This document shows, in pieces, positions 1 to 8,444 of a stretch of 28,987 bases of DNA. The translations under genes were made by a program, and so were the position numbers. Each line of letters begins with the position of its first letter. The first letter of the stretch is position 1. Where the stretch lies: assembly GCA_964449985.1 (NCBI GenBank), contig CAYVCG010000024.1, positions 1 to 28,987 on the forward strand. The letters run 5' to 3'. Source of the DNA: CAYVCG01 sp964449985 (GTDB lineage Bacteria; Bacillota; Clostridia; Lachnospirales; WRAX01). Below the pieces are notes generated by a model. It did not search any database. It saw only the letters and a program-made list of their open reading frames with translations, and had not been told where the DNA came from.

Positions 1-99
1 AAATATAAAAGAGCAAAATTATGTATAAAATTCATATTGATTTGTATGACATTCATTTTTAAGATGCATGAAACTTGAAAAATTTTACAATTAAATGTA

Positions 100-128
100 T
101 TGCCTATGAAACTTTGAATGCCGATAAA
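100..128 (+). promoter_or_regulatory. Possible promoter of the substrate-binding protein pair
   Basis: TTGCCT (100-105) and GATAAA (123-128) are separated by 17 bases and lie about 47 bases before the first gene. The -10 match is only partial and the region is AT-rich, so this is a weak call. Nothing else recognisable lies in bases 1-175. Confidence 0.3.
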
Positions 129-175
129 TATCATGGAGTTATATTATAAAACAGCCTTAAAACGGAGGCGTTTTT

Positions 176-1780
176 TTGGACAAAAAAATATTAATAATTC
201 TAGCAGCGATACTGCTTGTGGTGACTGCCGCCGGAGCTGCTACTATTAAAATACAAAAAACTAATCAATCCAAAAACGTGGTTATAACCATGCCTTACAG
301 CCCATATATCAGAAATCTAGATAATAATTATTATAAACAATGGCTTGAACAAAAAACAGGTCTTTCCATAACATTTAATATCATACCAGAATCATATACG
401 GCTGATTATTTGGATCTTATGTTTACATCGGGATATATAAATACCGATGCTTTCTTCTCTTTTTATACTGGCAAAAGCCCTGCCGTAACTAATTCTGTTT
501 TGCAAAAATACGGTCAGGATGGGTTAATAATACCCCTTAATGATTATATCGACAAATCCGTTTACTTAAAAAACGTGTTTGAGGAGTTTAAGGAGTATGA
601 CCTGAAAAAAGCCATGACATCATCAGACGGCAATATATATTATATGCCGGGTCTTGATATTTCCATTGATAAAAGAAACAGCCAGGTTTTGTGGCTTAAT
701 AAAAACTGGCTAAAAAAATTGGATATGAAAATCCCAAAAACAACCGATGAGCTTAGGGATGTTCTGGAAGGGTTTAAGTCGATCCAGAGGGATGACGGAT
801 TGATTTCTATTCCGTTGGCCGGAAGCAAGGATTTGCCTAGTCAGCAGAGCTATAATTTTATTATAAATGCTTTTGTTTATAACTCACCGGATAGTTTGCG
901 AATGTATTTGGAAAACGGAGTCGTTATGTTTGCGCCAACAACGGATGAATGGCGAAGCGCGATGCAGTATTTAAACAAACTGTATAAAGACGGGCTTTTG
1001 GATCCGTTCCAGTTTTCATTGAGCCAAAGCGGGCTATCTGCTCTTGCGAATGATCCTAGGGATTTGTTGGGCGGGTTTACATGCCGTTCTATAATGGATG
1101 TGCTTCTGCAAAGTTCTCCCGAAATTATAGGGAGTTTTGTTCATGTTCCGCCGATTGCTGGCCCGAATGGTGTTCAATTCTCGGCCATAAATATACCTTT
1201 GCCTAAGCCAAACGGTATAATCACGTCGTCTTGTAAATACCCGGAGGACGTTTTTAAGCTGTTTGATCTGATGTTAAGCAAAGAGGCTTTTATAATCGGG
1301 AGGTATGGAGAGGAAAATGTTGATTGGCAATTTGCCAAGGATACAGATACGGATATGTATAGCAGGAAGGCTACGATAAAAATAACAAACCAGCTATCAA
1401 ATAAGATGCAAAACAAACACCTTGTTGAAATGGGGCCATTTTTCTCCTATCCAGAGTATGCGGATGGAGCCACATGGAGCGGGTTTGAGGCCGATCAGCA
1501 ATATATAGATGCTAGGGGTTTTCGCGCATATGAGGCATATAAGCCCGATGAGTTTATAAGCGCAATAATATTCGAAGGCAAAGATGCGGAAGAGCTGGAC
1601 GCTTTACGAATAAGCATAGAAGCTTATACAAATAAGCATTTGGAGGCGTTTATAAAAGGCGATGCGGATCCGTTTGACGATGACGTTTGGAAGGAATACT
1701 TAAACGGCTATGATATACTAGGGCTGGACAGGCTCGTTATGGCAGTGCAAAAATCTTATACACAAAGCAGAAAAGACTAA
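176..1780 (+). CDS. Extracellular solute-binding protein, sugar-type (COG1653-like)
   Basis: This is probably the substrate-capturing subunit of an ABC importer, held outside the cell membrane. The 534-residue protein starts with a short basic end and a hydrophobic segment (about residues 4-23) with no lipobox Cys, so it is a signal peptide or membrane anchor. The body resembles the large family-1 binding proteins of Clostridia and Paenibacillus: an aromatic-rich N-terminal lobe, then a segment with the general style of 'WLNKNWLKKLDMKIPKT' near residues 174-190. The start is TTG at 176, chosen because GGAGG at 164-168 sits 7 bases before it. The next gene follows after 18 bases and encodes a second, different binding protein, so the two are probably co-transcribed. 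No permease or ATPase is present downstream; they would have to lie upstream or elsewhere. The ligand cannot be told from sequence. Confidence 0.72.
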   Translation: MDKKILIILAAILLVVTAAGAATIKIQKTNQSKNVVITMPYSPYIRNLDNNYYKQWLEQKTGLSITFNIIPESYTADYLDLMFTSGYINTDAFFSFYTGKSPAVTNSVLQKYGQDGLIIPLNDYIDKSVYLKNVFEEFKEYDLKKAMTSSDGNIYYMPGLDISIDKRNSQVLWLNKNWLKKLDMKIPKTTDELRDVLEGFKSIQRDDGLISIPLAGSKDLPSQQSYNFIINAFVYNSPDSLRMYLENGVVMFAPTTDEWRSAMQYLNKLYKDGLLDPFQFSLSQSGLSALANDPRDLLGGFTCRSIMDVLLQSSPEIIGSFVHVPPIAGPNGVQFSAINIPLPKPNGIITSSCKYPEDVFKLFDLMLSKEAFIIGRYGEENVDWQFAKDTDTDMYSRKATIKITNQLSNKMQNKHLVEMGPFFSYPEYADGATWSGFEADQQYIDARGFRAYEAYKPDEFISAIIFEGKDAEELDALRISIEAYTNKHLEAFIKGDADPFDDDVWKEYLNGYDILGLDRLVMAVQKSYTQSRKD

Positions 1781-1798
1781 ATGGCGGAGGAAACTATC

Positions 1799-2962
1799 AT
1801 GAAAAAGATTGCAGTTGGAATTTTAATATTTAGTATGATTTTATCCGGTTGCACAATCTCTAATACAAATAACGACAGCTTTATGGAGGACTGGTTAAAG
1901 GAAGCCAAACTTGATGCCGAGGAAACCAGAGAAGAGCTGTATCAAAAAGCTTTGAAGGAGGATACCCTTGTTATTTATACAGAATCATCCCGCATGGGGG
2001 ATGTTGCGAAATCATTTCAAAAGGAGTATCCCGGGCTAACAGTGTCTGTTAACGATATACGCGCTATAGATATAGCTGAAATGCTCAGAGAAAACTACAA
2101 AAACAAAACGTTTGACTGCGATCTCGTTTTTAGAACTAATAATGATGGAGTCCTATCTCAGGAATTTATACCGCAAGGGCTTTTATATAAATACGTCCCA
2201 TACGACATCAAAGACAAAATTCTGCCGGGGCATAATGAGGAAATGCTTATGGTCATGGGGGAAGCCGAAATAATTATTTATAACGATAGGGTGTATGGTG
2301 AGCAGCCGATAAAAAACTGGTGGGAGCTGACAGAGGAAAAATGGCGAGGCAAACTTTATATGCCAAACCCAACACGTTCCGTTTCGGCTATTGCTTTTTT
2401 GCTTATGGTTGCAAAAAACGATGATTTAATGGGGCAGGCTTATTTGGAACGCTATGGCAAGAATTTCGAGCCATTAAATGATAATGAAGGCCCCGGATTG
2501 GCATTTATTCGTATGCTTATGGAAAACGGCGCTGTTTTGGTAAATTCCAGTGACGAGGCTGTGGAAAGCGTCGTGGAGCCGGTAGTAGAAGAACCTCCGT
2601 TTGGGCTTACTATCTCCAGCAAAACCCGTTTTCGTGACATTGGGTATGATATTATGCCTGCTATTGATATTGCTCCATTCACAGGCGTTTATCTTCCAAA
2701 CGGCATTATGATAGCCGGCGGATCAAAAAACATAAACAGCGCAAAGCTGTTTATACGTTGGATTTTGGGTGAGGCAGACGGAACTGGAGAGGGTTATAAA
2801 CCATACCTGCAAAGCGGGGCTTGGTCTGTCAGGTCAGACGTTGAAGGGTTTTCGGTATTTGAAAAAGACGATATGAATCTGATTAATGTTGATCCCGCTT
2901 ATATTTATGAAAACAAAGATGAGTTTTTGGCTTTTTGGGAAAGCTTGTTAAAGAATAACTAA
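1799..2962 (+). CDS. Substrate-binding lipoprotein, iron/AfuA-like (COG1840-like)
   Basis: This is a 387-residue lipoprotein of the family that binds ferric iron or small anions for ABC import. The N-terminus is basic and hydrophobic and ends in a lipobox, ILSGC, with Cys18 as the lipidated residue. The mature part opens with 'LVIYTESSRMGDVAKSF', the typical first strand and helix of AfuA-type proteins, and later has the interdomain 'NWWELTEEKWRGKLYMPNP' stretch. The start chosen is ATG 1799, because GGCGGAGG at 1783-1790 is placed correctly for it; an ATG at 1781 overlaps that ribosome site and would put six extra residues before the signal peptide. It follows the sugar-type binding protein by 18 bases. 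Partner permease and ATPase genes are not visible. The family assignment is fairly secure, the ligand unknown. Confidence 0.75.
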   Translation: MKKIAVGILIFSMILSGCTISNTNNDSFMEDWLKEAKLDAEETREELYQKALKEDTLVIYTESSRMGDVAKSFQKEYPGLTVSVNDIRAIDIAEMLRENYKNKTFDCDLVFRTNNDGVLSQEFIPQGLLYKYVPYDIKDKILPGHNEEMLMVMGEAEIIIYNDRVYGEQPIKNWWELTEEKWRGKLYMPNPTRSVSAIAFLLMVAKNDDLMGQAYLERYGKNFEPLNDNEGPGLAFIRMLMENGAVLVNSSDEAVESVVEPVVEEPPFGLTISSKTRFRDIGYDIMPAIDIAPFTGVYLPNGIMIAGGSKNINSAKLFIRWILGEADGTGEGYKPYLQSGAWSVRSDVEGFSVFEKDDMNLINVDPAYIYENKDEFLAFWESLLKNN

Positions 2963-3074
2963 GAAAATCCTTTGAACTTTTTATAAATCCTCCAACCAAA
3001 AGTGAATCTATGACATATGAACGTGAATATAAACCATACAATATAAAAATTGAATCTGATATAATTAATCCAAG

Positions 3075-3142
3075 GCGTGTTTAGAAAAATTCGTTGATAA
3101 CTTTGCCTAAAAGACGATACAGTTTATTTTTTCTAAACGCGC
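3075..3142. repeat. 15-bp inverted repeat with 38-base loop
   Basis: GCGTGTTTAGAAAAA (3075-3089) is repeated inverted at 3128-3142 with a single G-U-type difference. It lies in the 253-base space between the lipoprotein gene and the surface-protein gene, which has no coding signal. It may be an RNA stem in the leader of the downstream gene, a terminator-like structure without a clear T tract, or the ends of a 68-base miniature element. Confidence 0.55.
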
Positions 3143-3155
3143 ACTTTCTATGTGT

Positions 3156-3201
3156 ATTATTGTTTTTATGATACGACGAATAATACAAACCAAACAATAA
3201 T
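3156..3201 (+). promoter_or_regulatory. 10-bp inverted repeat next to the ribosome binding site
   Basis: ATTATTGTTT (3156-3165) and its exact inverse AAACAATAAT (3192-3201) bracket 26 bases. The right arm ends one base before the AAGGAG at 3203-3208 of the surface-protein gene. It could be an operator or an RNA hairpin that affects access to the ribosome site. The repeat is directly visible; the role is inference. Confidence 0.4.
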
Positions 3202-3215
3202 GAAGGAGTGATTTT

Positions 3216-5183
3216 ATGAGAAAAAGACTTTTTGCAGCGCTCATGGCTACTCTCATGCTTATAGGGGCTATTGCTATGAGAACAACGGTTTATGCCGATT
3301 CTGGCACGAATACCAACAGAAATGCGGCAGACGTTATAAGCGTTAATCAGGAGGTTTCCGGAAGGTTTGAAGACAACAAAACATCCAGATGGTATAAGTT
3401 TACGCTTTCAAGCCCAGGCAAGCTTGATATTTATTATAACTTGTCCAACGCGGATCCAAGAATGACTATGAAATTATATCAAGACAGCACCAGGATTGAT
3501 TATTGGGATCTAGAATCCGGAAGGTATGCTTTCCCACTTACAACCATTGCTTACAGGCTTCCTGCCGGGGATTACTATATTGAGATGTCGCCGTATTATT
3601 CAAACCCATCCACGAACCAGTATACCTTAAAGGTGAATTTCACTGCGGAGGGCGATACGGGGCATGAAATCGAGTATAACAATAACCGAAACACTGCCAA
3701 CACACTTGATCCGAATGCAACCGTAATCGGAAATGCATCAAACAACAGTGACGAAGATTGGTACAAAGTCGTGATACCTAATAACGGAAAAATATCTATA
3801 TCTTATAACTTGCAGGGCGAAGACCCAAGAACAACTATGAAATTGTATAAGGATGCAGAAAGACTGGATTATTGGGATTTGGAATCAGGTAAATATGCAT
3901 TCCCATATACTACACACAACATAAGAATCCCTGCTGGAACATATTATATTCAGCTTGCCCCGTATTATAGCAATCCTTCTAACAAGGACTATACCCTCAA
4001 GCTGAACTATACCGATGAATCCAGCGGAAACTACGAGGTAGAGTTTAACAACGACAGAAACACTGCTAATCAAATCCAGCTTAATCAAACCTACGTCGGA
4101 AACGCAACCGACAATAGGGATACGGATTGGTTTAAGTTTAATATCACAAGCCCAACAGATGTTACTCTTACATACAACCTTGTTGGCTCAGACCCAAGAA
4201 CAACCCTGAAATTGTATCAGGATGCGACAAGGAAACAATATTGGGAGTTAGATGCTTCTAGATATTCATTCCCGTATAAAACAGACCCTTTAACATTGCA
4301 ACCCGGCAATTATTATATTGAGCTAGCTCCATACTATTCAAACGCTTCTAATGCAGATTATTCGATTTCCGTAAATACAAGCGGCAATGTTCCACAACTG
4401 CCTGAGCCGACACCAACACCAGTGCCTGAGCCGACTCCAACACCTCCTCCGGTTTCAAGCGGAACTCAGGTAGGCGGATTTTCTTCGGAAGCCGTTAACG
4501 TTGGCGCGAAGCTGTGGTGGAATCCGATCTCCGGTGGCGTTGGTTATCGCGTATACCGCTCGGAAACTTCTGGAGTAGAAGGCATTTCCGTAACTGATTT
4601 TTATATAACAAGCAATGAATTTATAGACGTTAACGTAGATGCAAACAAAACGTATTATTACACCGTTCGCCAAGTAATCAAAGAAGCAAAGCCGTTTGAA
4701 GGTTTGCCGGAAGAACTTGGCCCAGCATCTGCACAAATCACAGTCAGAACATCAGGCGAGATTTTGGGCGGAAATGCGTCTGATTCTATCGCAAGAAAAA
4801 GATTTATTCTCATGACATTAGACGATGCCTATATGAGCATAGACGGCGTTCGTCAGGAAATCGACCCGGGCCGAGGAACGGTTCCGCTTATTGTTAACAG
4901 CAGAACGATGGTTCCTATCCGTGCTATCGTCGAAGGCATGGGCGGTTCAGTCGGTTGGGATGATGCAAGCAGAAGGATCGCTCTCGGCTACAGCGGCAAA
5001 CAGGTTCAAATGTGGCTGGATAACAGACAAATAACTGTTGGTGGCCAGTATGTAACGATAGATGTTGCTCCTAAGAGCATAAACGGCAGAACGATGGTTC
5101 CTATACGTTTCGCTGCAGAAAATCTTGGCTGCCAGGTGGACTGGATAAACAGCACACGTCAGATAGTTATTGTATTCCGTTAA
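3216..5183 (+). CDS. Secreted modular surface protein: three PPC-like repeats, Fn3-like domain, copper-amine-oxidase-N domain
   Basis: This 655-residue exported protein has a signal peptide with likely cleavage after 'TTVYA' (residue 27). Three homologous modules of about 120 residues follow (roughly 30-145, 150-268, 270-388), each containing the pattern W(Y/F)K(F/V), 'DPR.T.KLY', 'YW.L...(K/R)Y.FP' and 'YYI...PYYSN'. These resemble pre-peptidase C-terminal (PPC) beta-sandwich domains. A Pro-Thr-Glu linker (about 393-412) leads to a fibronectin-III-like module (about 415-510). Two copies of the 'GRTMVPIR' or 'SRTMVPIR' signature (about 568 and 626) mark a copper amine oxidase N-terminal-like domain, a common non-catalytic module of surface proteins in Clostridia and Paenibacilli. 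No catalytic domain is present, so a structural or adhesive role is likely. AAGGAG at 3203-3208 supports the start. It stands alone, convergent with the pump operon. Confidence 0.75.
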   Translation: MRKRLFAALMATLMLIGAIAMRTTVYADSGTNTNRNAADVISVNQEVSGRFEDNKTSRWYKFTLSSPGKLDIYYNLSNADPRMTMKLYQDSTRIDYWDLESGRYAFPLTTIAYRLPAGDYYIEMSPYYSNPSTNQYTLKVNFTAEGDTGHEIEYNNNRNTANTLDPNATVIGNASNNSDEDWYKVVIPNNGKISISYNLQGEDPRTTMKLYKDAERLDYWDLESGKYAFPYTTHNIRIPAGTYYIQLAPYYSNPSNKDYTLKLNYTDESSGNYEVEFNNDRNTANQIQLNQTYVGNATDNRDTDWFKFNITSPTDVTLTYNLVGSDPRTTLKLYQDATRKQYWELDASRYSFPYKTDPLTLQPGNYYIELAPYYSNASNADYSISVNTSGNVPQLPEPTPTPVPEPTPTPPPVSSGTQVGGFSSEAVNVGAKLWWNPISGGVGYRVYRSETSGVEGISVTDFYITSNEFIDVNVDANKTYYYTVRQVIKEAKPFEGLPEELGPASAQITVRTSGEILGGNASDSIARKRFILMTLDDAYMSIDGVRQEIDPGRGTVPLIVNSRTMVPIRAIVEGMGGSVGWDDASRRIALGYSGKQVQMWLDNRQITVGGQYVTIDVAPKSINGRTMVPIRFAAENLGCQVDWINSTRQIVIVFR

Positions 5184-5187
5184 TAAG

Positions 5188-5287
5188 NNNNNNNNNNNNN
5201 NNNNNNNNNNNNNNNNNNNNNNNNNNNNNNNNNNNNNNNNNNNNNNNNNNNNNNNNNNNNNNNNNNNNNNNNNNNNNNNNNNNNNNN
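5188..5287. other. Assembly gap (100 N)
   Basis: A scaffold gap of nominal length lies between the convergent ends of the surface-protein gene and the RND pump gene. It probably hides their terminators. Confidence 0.95.
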
Positions 5288-5292
5288 TTATA

Positions 5293-8200
5293 TTAATTAG
5301 CTAATGGGTTGTGTTTCTTTTGTCTTTTAGATTTAAAGTTATTATATCTTCTTATGATACCTTCTTTAATATTGTTTACGACAAGGTATAACGTTGGGAT
5401 AAGCAGGAGTGTGACCAATGTCGAAAGCATAAGACCGAATATAACAACAGCGGAAAGGCTTCGCATAAGCTCTGCTCCGTCTCCGTTTGAAATAAGCATC
5501 GGAACAAGGGCGAGAACCGTTGTTAGCGTTGTCATCAAAATCGGACGCAAACGCACTGGGCCAGCTGTTTTTAACGCATCAATAACAGACATTTTTCGTT
5601 CTCTTATTAAGAGGTTTGTATAGTCTATAAGCACGATTGCGTTATTGATAACAAGGCCGGCAAGTATTATAAGCCCAAGGAATCCCGTCATACTAAGATT
5701 TACCCTTGTTACAAGCAGACCGAAGAAACCTCCTGTAAACGCTATCGGTATAGAGAACATAATAATCAAAGGATATATGAAGGACTCAAACTGAGCGCAC
5801 ATAATCATATATACAAGGAATAAAGCAATAATAAGCGCCGCTCCGAGGCCGCCGAATGTTTCTGCCATTTGTTGTGCCGATCCGGAGAATTCCCATGTAT
5901 AGTTGTCGGGCATTGTGTAACCTGCCATTTTTTGGGTTATAGCTGTGGTAACAGTGTTGCTGTCCGACCCGTCAAGCTCTGTGGAAACCGAAATATATTT
6001 CTGCTGGTTTTCACGATTTATCGTGACCGGCATTTCCTCCGTAGTTATCGTTGCAAGCTCATAAAGAGGGACTGTAACGCCATTGGGTGTTGGTATAAGT
6101 ATTTTTTGTATGTCATTTATATAATTAAAGTTTTCTTTGTTTTGGCGTATACGTATATCAAACTCGTCTCCATCAATTTTATATGTTGTGGCTACAGTTC
6201 CGGAGACAGCTGTGTTAATAATGTTGGCTACAGAGGAACTGGTCAAGCCGTATGCGCTTGCTTTAGCACGATTTACCTTAATCGTTGCTTGGGGCGAAGC
6301 GTCCTCAAGAGACGATTTTACGTTTGCTGTTCCGGGTATATCGGAAAATATAGCTACTAAATCATTTGCTATTTCTTCAAGTTTATCTAGGTCATCACCT
6401 TTAACATAGATTGCAATGACAGACGAACTTCCCATGTTGCCCATGGCGGAAGACGTTGATGTCGCTGTGATTTTTGCTCCTGCAACATCCGACAATCTGT
6501 TAGAAATTTCCTTAGCAACCTCTATTGATGAACGATCCCTCTCTTTTTTAGATATAAGCTTAACGCTGATAGATGAGGCATCACTGCTACCTAATCCAAG
6601 CATGGATGCAGTGCCTCTGCCACTTCCAATCATCATAGTTATCGTATCTATTTCAGGTATATCATTTATCTTTTCGACAACTTCAAAGGATTTTGCTTCG
6701 CATTCATCAAGCAATGTTCCCTTTGGCATTTCGATATTGACAGATATTGTGCCTTCATCTGTTGGAGCGATAAGCTCCATGCCTACAAATGGCATAGATG
6801 CCATCGTTAAAATGACGAATGCTAAAGTGATAAGAAACGTTGTTTTTCGCCTTGCAAGGCAAAAGTCAAGCGCTTTTGCATATCCCTTCTGCAGTTTTTC
6901 TATACCCTTGCTTATTGCATTTAATATCTTTACAAATATATTATTGCTTTTATGTGCTCCGGAAACATCTTGTGGTCTTAAAAGCACTGAAGAAGCCATA
7001 GGAACAAAAGTCAGAGCGACAATAAGTGAGGAACCGAGCGAAAAACCAATAGACATAGCCAGTTGATTAAACATCTGCGCGGCCGTACCACCAACAAATG
7101 TTATCGGTAGGAAAACTGCAATCGTTGTAAGCGTTGAAACAGTAACGGAAGCAGCAACCTCTCTTGCGCCTTGTATAGCTGCCTTTGTCCTGTTGTCACC
7201 CTCTTCAATTTTTCGGTAGATACTTTCCAAAACGACTATGGAGTTATCCACCAACATACCGACACCAAGCGCGAGACCGCTTAGAGAGACGACGTTTAGC
7301 GTCATTTTTGTATAATACATACCAACGAATGTTGCTACAATGGAAATCGGTATTGCAAGACCGATAATAAGCGTTGAACGGTAGTTGCGCAAAAAGACGT
7401 ATAAAACAACTACAGCGAACAATGCCCCCCACATAGCCGAATCCGTAACAGAAGATAGGGATTTCTTTATATAGTTTGCCGGGTCTATAAGGCTGTTGAA
7501 TTTCAAATTGGGCATATCGGCTTGAAGTCTTGCCAATTCTCTTGATACAGCATCAGAAACCTTGACTGTGTTAGCAGTGGATTGTTTCTGTATTGTTAAC
7601 GTAACGCTGGGTTCTCCGTTTATATATGAAGCTGAAGCCCTTTCCTTATAAACTTCTTTGATATCAGCAACATCACGTAAATAAACAACGGAGCCAGCCG
7701 GAGTTGTCAGAGGCAGATTGCGTATTTCTTCTAAATCATTAAACTGGCCCGTAACCCTCATACTCATGCTCTTGTCGCCTTGTTTGACAGAGCCGGTTGG
7801 AACATTGTTGTTCTCAGTACGAAGGATTTGTGTGATTGTTGCTTCAGAAATGCCGTAACCGCGCAACTTTTCGGGTTTCAGCTCAACGTCTATCTCCAAA
7901 TCACGACCGCCGGCAACTGATACAGAAGCGACACCATCCTGCCTTTCAAGACGGCTGACAACGTTTTTATCAACAAGGCGTTTTAATTCGAGCAAATCTC
8001 CTGTTTGGGAGGAAACGCCGATAGTTAGCGATGTCATAGAGTTGACGTCTATTTTCATTACTATTGGGTCGTTTGCATCTGACGGCAGGCGACCCTTAAT
8101 AAGGTCTACCTTTTCTCGCATATCCAATGCGGCTGTATCAATATTGATATTATCTTCAAACTCCAATATAACGATAGAAGAACCGTTTGAAGACATGCTT

Positions 8201-8442
8201 GAAATCGTTTTAACGCCCTGAACCGTGCCAAGAACGCCTTCTAACGGAGCTGTTATGAGGTTTTCTATTTCCTCTGGGCCTGCGCCGCTATACGATGTTT
8301 GTATCAATGCAACAGGTATGTTTATGTTTGGAAGCATATCCATATTTATATTTGTTATTGCTAAAAAGCCAAAAGCTACAACGATAAATATTAACATAAC
8401 CGTCGTTACAGGGCGTTTGACCGAAAATCTCGATAATCCCAT
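5293..8442 (-). CDS. RND-family efflux transporter permease (HAE1/SwrC-like)
   Basis: This is a proton-driven inner-membrane pump of 1049 residues, the usual length for RND exporters. It starts with the canonical 'FSVKRPVTTVMLIF' first membrane helix. It has two large extracytoplasmic loops and the duplicated six-helix halves. The TM4 region reads 'GVGMLVDNSIVVLES' and the TM10 region 'LAGLVINNAIVLIDYTN'. E. coli AcrB has two adjacent Asp in TM4 and a Lys in TM10; here there is one Asp followed by Asn and no Lys, as I recall for many Gram-positive SwrC-type pumps. GGGGAGG precedes the ATG and lies within the end of the upstream fusion-protein gene, with 2 bases between the two genes. It is the last gene of the tetR-fusion protein-pump operon. 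Likely substrates are lipophilic drugs, lipopeptides or bile-type compounds; nothing in the sequence identifies them. Confidence 0.93.
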   Translation of the reverse strand: MGLSRFSVKRPVTTVMLIFIVVAFGFLAITNINMDMLPNINIPVALIQTSYSGAGPEEIENLITAPLEGVLGTVQGVKTISSMSSNGSSIVILEFEDNINIDTAALDMREKVDLIKGRLPSDANDPIVMKIDVNSMTSLTIGVSSQTGDLLELKRLVDKNVVSRLERQDGVASVSVAGGRDLEIDVELKPEKLRGYGISEATITQILRTENNNVPTGSVKQGDKSMSMRVTGQFNDLEEIRNLPLTTPAGSVVYLRDVADIKEVYKERASASYINGEPSVTLTIQKQSTANTVKVSDAVSRELARLQADMPNLKFNSLIDPANYIKKSLSSVTDSAMWGALFAVVVLYVFLRNYRSTLIIGLAIPISIVATFVGMYYTKMTLNVVSLSGLALGVGMLVDNSIVVLESIYRKIEEGDNRTKAAIQGAREVAASVTVSTLTTIAVFLPITFVGGTAAQMFNQLAMSIGFSLGSSLIVALTFVPMASSVLLRPQDVSGAHKSNNIFVKILNAISKGIEKLQKGYAKALDFCLARRKTTFLITLAFVILTMASMPFVGMELIAPTDEGTISVNIEMPKGTLLDECEAKSFEVVEKINDIPEIDTITMMIGSGRGTASMLGLGSSDASSISVKLISKKERDRSSIEVAKEISNRLSDVAGAKITATSTSSAMGNMGSSSVIAIYVKGDDLDKLEEIANDLVAIFSDIPGTANVKSSLEDASPQATIKVNRAKASAYGLTSSSVANIINTAVSGTVATTYKIDGDEFDIRIRQNKENFNYINDIQKILIPTPNGVTVPLYELATITTEEMPVTINRENQQKYISVSTELDGSDSNTVTTAITQKMAGYTMPDNYTWEFSGSAQQMAETFGGLGAALIIALFLVYMIMCAQFESFIYPLIIMFSIPIAFTGGFFGLLVTRVNLSMTGFLGLIILAGLVINNAIVLIDYTNLLIRERKMSVIDALKTAGPVRLRPILMTTLTTVLALVPMLISNGDGAELMRSLSAVVIFGLMLSTLVTLLLIPTLYLVVNNIKEGIIRRYNNFKSKRQKKHNPLAN

Positions 8443-8444
8443 GC

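Noticed and set aside
6416..7066. Plus-strand open frame of 216 codons
   Set aside because: It lies fully antisense to the RND pump gene, has no ribosome site and reads as low-complexity complement of membrane helices.
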